The notes beneath the pieces were generated by a model, which saw nothing but the letters and a program-made list of their open reading frames with translations, did no database searches and was not told where the DNA came from. A stretch of 43,410 nt of DNA, taken from NCBI GenBank assembly GCA_023489235.1, contig JAMDDE010000044.1:2027-45436 (forward strand), given 5' to 3'. The DNA is from Actinomycetota bacterium (lineage in GTDB: Bacteria; Actinomycetota; Acidimicrobiia; Acidimicrobiales; JAMDDE01). The first letter of the stretch is position 1. Each line of letters starts with the position of its first letter. Below, piece by piece: positions 16,767-26,136 of this stretch. The position numbers and the translations under genes are program-made.

Positions 16767-18441
16767 TGTTACCATGCCTCAACTAGGAGAGACAGTTACA
16801 GAGGGTACCATCACCCGATGGCTTAAGGCATTAGGCGACAAGGTGGAACAGGATGAGCCTCTCTTCGAGGTTTCGACGGACAAAGTGGATTCCGAGGTCC
16901 CCTCTCCAGCCTCTGGCTACCTCACCGAGATCCTGGTTCCCGAGGGTGAGACTGTAGATGTGGGCGCTCGACTTGCTGTAATCAACGAATCCATGCAATC
17001 CGGGAGCAATGCATCCGCTACTTCGAGGGAAGAAAGCCTTTCTGAAGAAAGCCTTTCTCGGTCGGAGGAACGAACAACCCCGTCAGTATCTTTCTCTACT
17101 GAGACACCTACTGGTAGTGCTGCGTCTTTAGCTCCGACCCAATCGCCTGTCTCGGAGCCACGAACTTCAGCTGCGGTTCAGCAACCCTCGTCCAGTGTGC
17201 CCACTGCTGCTCCAGGACAAGGTGTGAGTGGATCAGGACAAGGCGTTCCCACTGCTGCTCCAGGACAAGGTGTGGAGTCGATAGTTGCCCAAAGCGAAGT
17301 CACATCTCGGGATGGGCTGGAACCAGCGGGGCAGGTTAGCAAGGTGCAGGAAGAGGCCGGCCTGTTCTCTTCGACAACTGCGGATCAGCCAGTAGAGAGC
17401 ACGGAAGGGGTCCGACGTGTGCTCTCTCCTGTAGTACGGCGGCTGCTGGCAGAGCACGGCATAGATCCCTCAGAGGTCAGGGGGACAGGCATGGGAGGTC
17501 GTATAACCAGAGCAGATGTATTGGCCCATATCGATCGGTTATCTGCTGCATCCAAGGGAGTAGCTGCTCAGGCTGACAGAGTGGCTCCAGTCAGCGCATC
17601 GACAGGGGTACAAGAAGCCTCCTCGACAGTAGCCCCTCGTCCTCAGAGTCCTCCAGGCCCAGCTAGTGGAGTTGCTGTTCCTACGGAAAGAGCTGTTCCT
17701 GCACCTGCTCCCGTTACTAGCCCTGGCGACTATGACGAAGTAGTGCCTTTTACCAACATAAGAAGACGCACAGCAGAGCATATGGTCAGGTCCAAAGCTA
17801 CCTCTCCCCACGCTTTCATGGTCATCGACGCTGATTTCGAGGGTGTAGAGAGGGCTCGGCGTATGCTACGAGAAAGTTTCCTAGTGGAGGAGGGGTTTTC
17901 CTTGACCTATCTCCCCTTCGTAGCCAAGGCTGTCGTAGAGGCCTTGCGTGCCTATCCGAATCTCAATGCATCCGTGGAGGATGACTCGCTAATTATCCAC
18001 CATCGGATCAATCTAGGCATCGCGGTAGATCTTGACCTGTCTGGTCTCATCGTTCCTGTCATCAAGGACGCGGATAGTCTTGGCGTTCGCGGGTTGGCTA
18101 GAGCTGTACATGATCTTGCTACAAGAGCCCGGACCAGAAAGCTCAGTGCAGACGATATATCTGGAGGCACTTTCAGCATCTCCAATCCAGGCCCTTATGG
18201 AACGCTCGTGACTGCTCCTATAATCAACCAGCCCCAGGTTGCCATCTTGTCCATGGATGGGGTGAAACGCCGTCCTGTGGTCGTATCGGCAGAGGATGGC
18301 ACAGAGGCCATAGCTGTTCATTCCGTCGGGATGTTAGGCGTGTCATGGGATCATCGAGCAGTTGATGGAGCCTATATAGCTGCCTTCCTGCGTAGGTTAG
18401 CCGATATCATCGGCACGCGCGACTGGGTATCCGAACTGTAG
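16759..18441 (+). CDS. 2-oxoacid dehydrogenase E2 (dihydrolipoyl acyltransferase); start TTG
   Basis: one lipoyl domain (FEVSTDKVDSEVPSPASG), peripheral subunit-binding domain (SPVVRRLLAEHGIDPSEVRGTGMGGRITRADVL), catalytic GMLGVSWDHRAVDGAYIAAFL. Confidence 0.96.
   Translation: MADVTMPQLGETVTEGTITRWLKALGDKVEQDEPLFEVSTDKVDSEVPSPASGYLTEILVPEGETVDVGARLAVINESMQSGSNASATSREESLSEESLSRSEERTTPSVSFSTETPTGSAASLAPTQSPVSEPRTSAAVQQPSSSVPTAAPGQGVSGSGQGVPTAAPGQGVESIVAQSEVTSRDGLEPAGQVSKVQEEAGLFSSTTADQPVESTEGVRRVLSPVVRRLLAEHGIDPSEVRGTGMGGRITRADVLAHIDRLSAASKGVAAQADRVAPVSASTGVQEASSTVAPRPQSPPGPASGVAVPTERAVPAPAPVTSPGDYDEVVPFTNIRRRTAEHMVRSKATSPHAFMVIDADFEGVERARRMLRESFLVEEGFSLTYLPFVAKAVVEALRAYPNLNASVEDDSLIIHHRINLGIAVDLDLSGLIVPVIKDADSLGVRGLARAVHDLATRARTRKLSADDISGGTFSISNPGPYGTLVTAPIINQPQVAILSMDGVKRRPVVVSAEDGTEAIAVHSVGMLGVSWDHRAVDGAYIAAFLRRLADIIGTRDWVSEL
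17029..17058 (+). repeat. 2 x 15-bp tandem repeat in the E2 linker (GAAGAAAGCCTTTCT)
   Basis: exact tandem copies 17029-17043 and 17044-17058, encoding EESLS EESLS. Confidence 0.9.
17200..17273 (+). repeat. 26-bp direct repeat, period 48 bp, in the E2 linker
   Basis: CCCACTGCTGCTCCAGGACAAGGTGT at 17200-17225 and 17248-17273, encoding PTAAPGQGV twice. Confidence 0.9.
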
Positions 18442-18450
18442 CCAAATGAG

Positions 18451-20049
18451 TTGATTGGAGATCTCGTGTTCAAGGTACGATGGCTTGGCCGAGTACGTTT
18501 CAATGATGCATACGCCGTGCAGAAGGCTTTGCACGATTGGAGCCGTGATGACTATCTGCTTCTCTTGGAGCATGCTCATGTCTATACGATGGGGGTACGC
18601 GCCAAGGAGGACCACCTGTTAGCTCAGCCAGCAGCATTCGGTGCTGAACTGGTGAAAACGGATCGTGGGGGCGACATCACTTATCATGGTCCAGGTCAGC
18701 TCGTAGTTTATCCAGTTCTATCCCTACCTTGGAAGAAGGGGGTAGTTCCGGAGTATGTGCACGGTATGGAGCAAGTGGTGATAGATACTCTGGATGAACT
18801 AGGACTTCATGGAGCTGGCAGGCTCGAAGGGTATCCAGGTGTTTGGCTGGATACCGATGGAGAACGCCCTAGAAAGATTTGCGCTATCGGAGTCAGGATA
18901 TCCAGGGGACGGACAATGCACGGTCTTGCGTTGAACGTTGATCCGGATCTGTCCATGTTCACCCACATAGTGCCTTGTGGAATAAGCGACAAACCGGTTA
19001 CCTCCCTTGCTGCAGAGGGCGTGCGGGTGAGCATGGCTGACGTGGTGGAGATATTCGTGCGCAAGGCAGTTGATCGCTGGGCCAAGGGGCAAGAGGTTGA
19101 CTGTCAGTACCTCCAACCCATTAGGGGCGATCGGACGATGCCGCCTACCTCGCAGAACGAGAGCAGTAGAGGAACCGATACAGCTGTTGCCATCACTCGT
19201 CGTAAGCCTCCGTGGCTTAGGGCAGTGATGCACATGGGTCCTGGCTATCGTGCCGTGGATAGAACTGTGAAGAGGCTAGGACTCCACACCGTGTGCGAGG
19301 AGGCGGGATGCCCCAACATCTTCGAATGTTGGGGAGGAGGTACGGCTACCTTCATGATCAATGGAGAGAGATGTACCAGATCGTGCGCCTTTTGCATGGT
19401 TGACACAGCCAAACCGCTCCCCTTGGATCCAAAAGAGCCGGAGTCGGTAGCCGAAGCGGTGGTACGCATGGGGCTTAACTATGCCGTGGTAACCTCGGTG
19501 GCCAGAGATGACCTGCCGGATGGAGGCGCCTCTGGTTTTGCAGCCACTATCCGCAGCATCAGAGAGAAGTCTCCAAGTACTCTAGTCGAGGTTCTCGTTC
19601 CAGATTTCAAGGGGGACGACAGATCTCTCCAGGTAGTATTCGATGCTCGACCAGATGTGTTCAACCACAACCTGGAGACAGTGCTGGCTTTGCAGCGTTC
19701 AGTACGACCTTCAGCGTCCTATGCACGCAGCTTGTCCGTACTGGCTCGGGCGAAGCAGGTCGGTCTGACGACCAAGTCAGGTCTGATGGTGGGGTTGGGA
19801 GAGAGCTACGAAGAGGTGATTGGTGCGATTTCCGATCTTGCCTCAGTTGGCGTGGACATACTTACCGTTGGTCAGTATCTGCCTCCTAGTGCCAAACACA
19901 GGCCAGTGTCCAGGTGGTGGCATCCCGATGAATTCGAGCAGTTGAAAAGGGAGGCAGTGAGTATGGGTTTCTCTACGGTGATGGCTGCTCCTTTGGTACG
20001 GTCCAGCTACCATGCAAAAGAAACACTCTGGGCCGTTGAGTCCATGTAG
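18451..20049 (+). CDS. fused octanoyltransferase (LipB) - lipoyl synthase (LipA)
   Basis: N-terminal LipB motifs (RGGDITYHGPGQLVVYP, RKICAIGVRI, ALNVDPDLSMFTHIVPCGI); C-terminal LipA motifs (CEEAGCPNIFEC, CTRSCAFC, RSSYHAKE); one uninterrupted ORF. Confidence 0.95.
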   Translation: MIGDLVFKVRWLGRVRFNDAYAVQKALHDWSRDDYLLLLEHAHVYTMGVRAKEDHLLAQPAAFGAELVKTDRGGDITYHGPGQLVVYPVLSLPWKKGVVPEYVHGMEQVVIDTLDELGLHGAGRLEGYPGVWLDTDGERPRKICAIGVRISRGRTMHGLALNVDPDLSMFTHIVPCGISDKPVTSLAAEGVRVSMADVVEIFVRKAVDRWAKGQEVDCQYLQPIRGDRTMPPTSQNESSRGTDTAVAITRRKPPWLRAVMHMGPGYRAVDRTVKRLGLHTVCEEAGCPNIFECWGGGTATFMINGERCTRSCAFCMVDTAKPLPLDPKEPESVAEAVVRMGLNYAVVTSVARDDLPDGGASGFAATIRSIREKSPSTLVEVLVPDFKGDDRSLQVVFDARPDVFNHNLETVLALQRSVRPSASYARSLSVLARAKQVGLTTKSGLMVGLGESYEEVIGAISDLASVGVDILTVGQYLPPSAKHRPVSRWWHPDEFEQLKREAVSMGFSTVMAAPLVRSSYHAKETLWAVESM

Positions 20050-20104
20050 GTCTGTTCAGCTGACATCCTCTCTGGGTTGAGTCAGGAGCTTGTAGTGGGT
20101 AGCC

Positions 20105-23100
20105 TCAAGTTACGAAGTACTTGGCTTGGGGGTGATGGCATATCAAGGCCGTGGTGGTCTGCTCAGGAAGCAATTGGAATCCATCGGTCAAGCCGACCCC
20201 AATACGATCAGCTTCCACCAGTTCCAATAGCTTGGCATTGTCTTCCAGATTGGGACACGCCGGGTAGCCGAATGAGTACCTTCCTCCCCGGTATCTCTGT
20301 CTGAACAGCCCGGCCAAAGTAGAGTCGTCTTCGTCAGCAAAACCCCATTCTTGCCGGATACGGGCGTGCCAATACTCTGCCAAGGCTTCGGTCATCTCCA
20401 CCCCTAGACCATGGAGGAGGAGATAGTCCCGGTAGTGGTTCTCGGAGAATAAAGCAGCAGTTTCCTTGGATACCCGATCCCCCATCGTCACTGCATGCAG
20501 AGCTACCCAATCCTCCTCCTCTGACTCCACTCCTCGGAAGAAGTCGGCCACGCATAGCCAAGGGTCTTCTTTCTGGCGGGGGAAACTGAACCTGAGCCGC
20601 TCTTTCCTTCGCGACTCGTCTTCCCAGATGATGAGGTCGTTCCCCTCGGAGTTGGCAGGGAGATAGGCCCACGCTACCTTGGGTATGAGTACTCCTTCGG
20701 ACTTGACCATCTCTAACTGCTCGTTCAGTACCGCGCGCACCCTCTGGTTCATGCTGCGAGCATCCTCGCCGGGGAGTGGTCGATACCCCCATTGGTTGCG
20801 GTAAAGAGCGGTTTCATTGAGGTAGGGAATGATCTCGTCAATTGATATTTCCTCGGTTACTCGGCTACCTACGAATGGAGGAGGGAATATGGGGTTGTCC
20901 TGTGAGACCTGAGGAGATCGCGTCTGTTTCCCCTCCCCTGTCGAGGAGCTGCTGTCGTAGCGGTCGCTGCTCAATCTGGAGGGAACCGTGCTGTCCGAAG
21001 GCTTACGTCCGAAATCAGGATCCACCCTCCCGCTCGAGCGCATCTCCATGAGCCTTTCCATGGTGGCCAAACCCTCGAATGCGTCCTTGCCGTAAAAGAC
21101 CCTTCCCTCGTAGATCTTGCGCAAGTCTCGTTCCACGAATGTCCTGGTGAGCGCTGCTCCACCAAGAATAACAGGGATCCTAGCGAGACCAAGGCGATTC
21201 AACTCCTCCAAGTTGTCCCTCATTACCAAGGTTGATTTGACCAACAGACCGCTCATACCAATGGCGTCTGCTCCAACCTCCTCCGCCTTCTTGGCCATCT
21301 CGCTGAGGGGTACCTTGATTCCTAAGTTGTACACACGATATCCATTGTTGGTGAGGATGATGTCCACCAAGTTCTTGCCTATGTCATGCACATCACCTGC
21401 TACGGTAGCAAGTACGACGGTGCCCTTTTGAGTTCCTTCGACCCTCTCCATCTTCGGTTCCAGATAGGAGACGGCTGCTTTCATCGTCTCGGCAGAGGCA
21501 AGCACGAATGGCAGTTGCATCTCCCCGGAGCCAAACAGCTCTCCTACTGTGCGCATGCCTGCGAGCAGGATGTCGCTTACTATCTCAAGAGGACTGTATC
21601 CTTTGTCCAAAGCTTCTTCTAGTTCTTTTTCAATACCTTCCTTGTTCCCATCTATTATGCGTTGCTCCAAACGTTTCTCAATGGGCCAATCAGCCGTTCC
21701 TTTGTTGGCAGATAGGCCGGTAGAGCGCTCCTCTCCTCCGAGATAGGAGAGAAGCTGAGCAAGTGGGTCATAGTTGTTGCTTCGTCGATCATAGATGAGA
21801 TCCAGACAGGTCTTGCGTACCTCCTCAGGTATCTTGTTCAAGGGAAGAATACGACTTGGGTTGAGTATGGCGGCATCAAGCCCAGCCTGTCTGCATTCGT
21901 GAAGAAAGACCGAGTTCAGCGCTTGACGTAAGTTGGCAGATAGTCCAAAGGAAACGTTGGATACTCCAATGATGGTATAAGCACCTGGTATCTCCGATTT
22001 TATCCTGGCTATCCCTTCAATGGTCTCCAATCCGTCACGTCGTGACTCCTCCATGCCAGTCGAGAGAGGAAGGACCAATGGATCGAAGAACAGATCGGAG
22101 TTGCTCAACCCGTATCGTCCAGTGGCTATGTTGGCTACCGCTTTGGCTATGGCAAGCTTCCGCTCCCCTGTACGAGCCTGTCCTTCGCTGTCGATGCAAG
22201 TGACCACTACTGCGGCACCGTACTCCTTAGCGAGAGACAACATGGCATCCAAACGGCTTCCTGGACCATCGCCTTCTTCGAGGTTAACGGAGTTGATGAT
22301 TGCCCTACCACCTATACGGCGAAGAGCTGCTTCGATTACCTCTGGTTCGGTCGAGTCGATCATCAAAGGCACCGGGGATTGAGTGGATAGACGGGACGAT
22401 ATCTCCGTCATGTCCTTCACTCCGTCGGCACCTGTATAGTCAACACAGAGATCTATGATGTGGGCTCCATCTTTTACCTGTTGGCGGGCGATGGAGACAG
22501 CTCGGTCGTAATCTCCGGAGAGCATGGCTTCACGGAAGCTCTTGGATCCGTTGGCATTGGCTCGTTCGCCCACTATCAAGAACGATGTCTCCTGTCGGAA
22601 CGGAACACTCGTGTAGAGAGAGGATGCAGCAGGCTCTCGGCTCGGGGCTCGGTGCTTCAAAGTAGAGTTCTTACAAGATCTGACGACGGCACTGAGGTGC
22701 TCTGGGGTCGTACCGCAGCATCCACCAACTATGGATACTCCTAGATCTTCGACGAAGCTCTTCAAGTAGTCGGCTAGCTCGTCGGCAGTGAGGTCGTAGT
22801 GCATGTGCCCTGCGACAACTTTGGGTAGTCCAGCATTGGGTTGGCAAGCTACTGGCAGTGTAGAGTGAGTGGTCAGGTATCGTACTGCTTCGCGCATCTC
22901 CGATGGGCCGGTAGAACAGTTGATTCCTATTGCATCAGGGTGCATTGCCTCCAAGGTAGTAAGGACGGCTGATATGTCCGTTCCTGGAAGCATTTGCCCA
23001 GTTGATTCCAGGGTTACCTGGACTTGAATAGGAATTTGACGCTGAGCTGCTCTCATTGCTCCGCGGCATGCAGCAATTGCCGCTTTGGCCTGCAACAGAT

Positions 23101-23635
23101 CGAATACCGTTTCAATCAAGAACAGATCTACTCCTCCTGCAAGCAGAGCATTGGCCTGGACTTCATAGGCTTGGCGCAGCTCCTCGAAGCTTACCTGTCC
23201 CAAAGAAGGCAGCTTAGTACCTGGCCCTATACTTCCAGCCACCCATCTTTGGCCGCCCTCTTTCCCCAAGGAATTTATTGCTTGGCGAGCAAGACGCGCT
23301 GCTTGGAGGTTGAGCTCACTAGTGCGCTCGGCCAAACCATACTCCTCCAAGACGACAGCATTAGCCCCGAAAGTGTTGGTTTCGATTACCTCAGCTCCAG
23401 CCTCCAGGAATGCACGGTGCAACTTGTAGACCACATCTGGCTTGGTGATCGTCAATATCTCATTGCAGCCCTCTAAGTGCTTCCCTCCGAAGTCTTCTGA
23501 GGTCAAGTTGGCCAATTGCAAGTTAGTGCCCATTGCTCCGTCAAAGACCACCAGGCGGGAGGTGATAGCTTCTAGATAGGACTCTTGGGTTGCATGAGTG
23601 CCTGTTGGATGCTGAGTCGAGTTGGTAGTGGCCAT
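20105..23635 (-). CDS. metH: cobalamin-dependent methionine synthase
   Basis: homocysteine domain (DGAMGTNLQ, GGCCGTTPEH), pterin domain, cobalamin-binding GDVHDIGKN, C-terminal activation domain. Confidence 0.98.
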   Translation of the reverse strand: MATTNSTQHPTGTHATQESYLEAITSRLVVFDGAMGTNLQLANLTSEDFGGKHLEGCNEILTITKPDVVYKLHRAFLEAGAEVIETNTFGANAVVLEEYGLAERTSELNLQAARLARQAINSLGKEGGQRWVAGSIGPGTKLPSLGQVSFEELRQAYEVQANALLAGGVDLFLIETVFDLLQAKAAIAACRGAMRAAQRQIPIQVQVTLESTGQMLPGTDISAVLTTLEAMHPDAIGINCSTGPSEMREAVRYLTTHSTLPVACQPNAGLPKVVAGHMHYDLTADELADYLKSFVEDLGVSIVGGCCGTTPEHLSAVVRSCKNSTLKHRAPSREPAASSLYTSVPFRQETSFLIVGERANANGSKSFREAMLSGDYDRAVSIARQQVKDGAHIIDLCVDYTGADGVKDMTEISSRLSTQSPVPLMIDSTEPEVIEAALRRIGGRAIINSVNLEEGDGPGSRLDAMLSLAKEYGAAVVVTCIDSEGQARTGERKLAIAKAVANIATGRYGLSNSDLFFDPLVLPLSTGMEESRRDGLETIEGIARIKSEIPGAYTIIGVSNVSFGLSANLRQALNSVFLHECRQAGLDAAILNPSRILPLNKIPEEVRKTCLDLIYDRRSNNYDPLAQLLSYLGGEERSTGLSANKGTADWPIEKRLEQRIIDGNKEGIEKELEEALDKGYSPLEIVSDILLAGMRTVGELFGSGEMQLPFVLASAETMKAAVSYLEPKMERVEGTQKGTVVLATVAGDVHDIGKNLVDIILTNNGYRVYNLGIKVPLSEMAKKAEEVGADAIGMSGLLVKSTLVMRDNLEELNRLGLARIPVILGGAALTRTFVERDLRKIYEGRVFYGKDAFEGLATMERLMEMRSSGRVDPDFGRKPSDSTVPSRLSSDRYDSSSSTGEGKQTRSPQVSQDNPIFPPPFVGSRVTEEISIDEIIPYLNETALYRNQWGYRPLPGEDARSMNQRVRAVLNEQLEMVKSEGVLIPKVAWAYLPANSEGNDLIIWEDESRRKERLRFSFPRQKEDPWLCVADFFRGVESEEEDWVALHAVTMGDRVSKETAALFSENHYRDYLLLHGLGVEMTEALAEYWHARIRQEWGFADEDDSTLAGLFRQRYRGGRYSFGYPACPNLEDNAKLLELVEADRIGVGLTDGFQLLPEQTTTALICHHPQAKYFVT

Positions 23636-23719
23636 ATCGTGATTAAAGCCTAGCGGTACATGGCCACTCCATAGACCTCAGGCAAGAGGAGGCAGTGTCG
23701 GGGAAACGGTGCATTACGA

Positions 23720-24307
23720 ATGAGGATCTATACAAGACGTGGGGATGATGGTACTACGAGCATTCGTCAGGGTGGGCGAGTAAGGAAAGACTCATCCTTG
23801 ATCGAACTGAACGGAACTATCGATGAAGCTCAAGCTGCAATAGGTTTAGCTCGTTCGCACCTCGAAACAGGATCGGAGCTTGCTCCTTTGCTGATCGAGT
23901 TGGAACACGAGTTGTGGATGGTCATGGCCGAGGTGGCAAGAGGAACCGATCGAGAGAATGAAGGAGGTGGCGGCAGATCGGGTAGTCAGCTCTCTCGAAG
24001 CTCTGTCCGTTCGGATGAAGGCAAGGTGAGCCAGGACATGATCGTTTCCCTGGAGAGGATGATAGATAGGGCTACTGAGCACTTCATTATGCCCAAAGAA
24101 TTTGTATTACCTGGCGAAACAGATGTCTCGGCAGCTTTGGATTTTGCGAGAACGGTGGTCAGACGTGCGGAGAGGTGGGCTGTGAGGGCGAGAGATGAAG
24201 GTCTTCTTCCTGGAGAAAGTTTAGTAGGAGCCTATCTGAACAGGTTATCTGATCTTTTGTGGTCCCTTGCTCGTTGGGAGCAGCATGACTCCTCTGCGGC
24301 AGAGTGA
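23720..24307 (+). CDS. PduO-type cob(I)yrinic acid a,c-diamide adenosyltransferase
   Basis: MRIYTRRGDDGTTS, ELNGTIDEAQAAIGLAR, LDFARTVVRRAERWAV, LNRLSDLLWSLARWE. Confidence 0.94.
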   Translation: MRIYTRRGDDGTTSIRQGGRVRKDSSLIELNGTIDEAQAAIGLARSHLETGSELAPLLIELEHELWMVMAEVARGTDRENEGGGGRSGSQLSRSSVRSDEGKVSQDMIVSLERMIDRATEHFIMPKEFVLPGETDVSAALDFARTVVRRAERWAVRARDEGLLPGESLVGAYLNRLSDLLWSLARWEQHDSSAAE

Positions 24308-24468
24308 GCCTGTGATGTACTTATCTGACAGCTCTGCCGCTAGGTCCGCACATTGCAAATCCTGTATCACAGATAGGCCGATCGAAGGTTCGTATGAGGT
24401 TTGTAAGTAATGATCTTGTAGGTAGCGATCTTGATTTGCCGAAAACACAAAGGCAAAGGAGTTGACAG

Positions 24469-25995
24469 ATGTCGTTGGAGATAACGGTAGGTGACAGTGT
24501 ACCCGATCAGGCTGTCTTGTTGGGTATTCCCGTCTTCGAAGGAGAGGACTTTGGTTCCAGAGTTGAGCTGCTGAGGCCACCAGATAGAGTTGATACCAGT
24601 TACATAGAAAAGCTTGGCTTCACTGCCAAGTTGAACGAGACCCTTGTGCTCACTATGGCTAACCGTATCTACCTCCTGGTGGGCCTAGGGGCTCGAGAGG
24701 ACTTCAGTTTGGACACCCTTCGTCGTGGAGGGGCTGTCTTTGGTCGTAGCTTGCACCGCATCTCTGATGCTGCTCTCGTCCTCCCCCGAGAGTTGGCAGA
24801 GCTGAACGGCGACGAGGAGCAAAGCTCTTCGCATCCTTCCTGGCAGGCCCTAGTACAAACGCTCAGCGAAGGCATGCTGCTTGCTGCCTATTCATTTACG
24901 AGCTTCAAATCCCATCCCGAGCCGGAGATGGTGCAACGAATTAAAGTCGTGTTAGAGGATTCGGTTTCAGCAGAACCAGGGCTTTCCAAAGCTCGATTGA
25001 TGGCAACTGCCACCTGTCGGGCTAGGGATTGGGTAAACGAGCCAGCTGCTTCCATGACGCCAGTTAGATTTGCAGATATAGCTGTTCAGGTGGCGCAGGA
25101 AGCAGGTTTGTCCATTGAGGTGTGGGACGAGAAGCGGATCGAGGAAGAGGGTCTAGGTGGTTTACTCGGGGTTGCTAGTGGGTCGGCTCGACCACCCCGT
25201 TTGATCAAGTTAGTCTATGACCCCAAAACAGATCATAAGACAGAAGGTGCAGTTAATACGGTGGCTCTGGTAGGCAAGGGGATCACCTTTGACTCTGGTG
25301 GCTTGTCGCTCAAATCTCAAGAGGGTATGGCTACCATGAAGACCGATATGGCCGGAGCTGCTGCTGTTCTTGCCGCTATGTCGGTTCTGGCTGAGCTTGG
25401 CATCCAACTCAAAGTAGTGGGGATACTTCCTGTTACCGAGAACATGCCCTCCGGAACTGCTTTGAAACCAGGAGATGTCCTCAAGATGAGGAGCGGCAAG
25501 ACCGTGGAAGTGCTCAATACCGATGCCGAAGGGAGGCTAATTCTTGCTGATGCTCTTGCTTTGGCAGCGGAGGAAGATCCCACTGCCATCATTGATCTAG
25601 CAACTTTGACGGGAGCTTGTGTAGTAGCGTTAGGTCCCCTCGTAGCTGGACTGATGGGTAACACGGACTGGCTTTGTGAGAGACTGGAGACAGCTGCTGA
25701 GAGAGCTGGGGAGCCACTGTGGCGCCTACCTTTGCCACGTCAATACAAGTCGCACCTCTTGTCTGACATCGCCGATCTGAAGAACATCGGCAAACCTGGG
25801 GGGCAAGCGGGTGCCCTGGTAGCAGGACTGTTCTTGGAGGAGTTCATAGACGGCAAGCCGTGGGCTCACCTTGATATAGCTGGGCCAGCTCGTTCCTCGG
25901 AGGTGGAAGGGGTCATGCCTAAGGGGGCAACTGGCTTTGGAGCAAGGACGTTACTGGAGCTTCTCTCGACGTGGTCGAATCCTGAGGTCTCTTGA
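24469..25995 (+). CDS. pepA: leucyl aminopeptidase (M17 family)
   Basis: GKGITFDSGGLSLK, MKTDMAGAAAVL, NTDAEGRLILADAL, IDLATLTGACVVALG. Confidence 0.97.
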   Translation: MSLEITVGDSVPDQAVLLGIPVFEGEDFGSRVELLRPPDRVDTSYIEKLGFTAKLNETLVLTMANRIYLLVGLGAREDFSLDTLRRGGAVFGRSLHRISDAALVLPRELAELNGDEEQSSSHPSWQALVQTLSEGMLLAAYSFTSFKSHPEPEMVQRIKVVLEDSVSAEPGLSKARLMATATCRARDWVNEPAASMTPVRFADIAVQVAQEAGLSIEVWDEKRIEEEGLGGLLGVASGSARPPRLIKLVYDPKTDHKTEGAVNTVALVGKGITFDSGGLSLKSQEGMATMKTDMAGAAAVLAAMSVLAELGIQLKVVGILPVTENMPSGTALKPGDVLKMRSGKTVEVLNTDAEGRLILADALALAAEEDPTAIIDLATLTGACVVALGPLVAGLMGNTDWLCERLETAAERAGEPLWRLPLPRQYKSHLLSDIADLKNIGKPGGQAGALVAGLFLEEFIDGKPWAHLDIAGPARSSEVEGVMPKGATGFGARTLLELLSTWSNPEVS

Positions 25996-26009
25996 CTGTC
26001 CGCGTCGAT

Positions 26010-26039
26010 ACTGCAATGATCGAAGGTAGTGATTGCAGT
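26010..26039. terminator. stem-loop downstream of pepA (terminator or operator)
   Basis: ACTGCAAT-N14-ATTGCAGT perfect 8-bp arms 15 bp after the pepA stop; no T-tract. Confidence 0.35.
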
Positions 26040-26136
26040 TGATCGGTCACATTTGCTAACTATGCGTTATATAGCCTATGACCAGGGAGAGTGTACCCCA
26101 AGAGTTGCAGGTTGACCACTAAGGAGTAGGCACTGT

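Noticed and set aside
24310-24372. CTGTGAT...ATCACAG inverted repeat upstream of pepA
   Set aside because: Arms are only 7 bp and about 50 bp apart; expected by chance at this scale.
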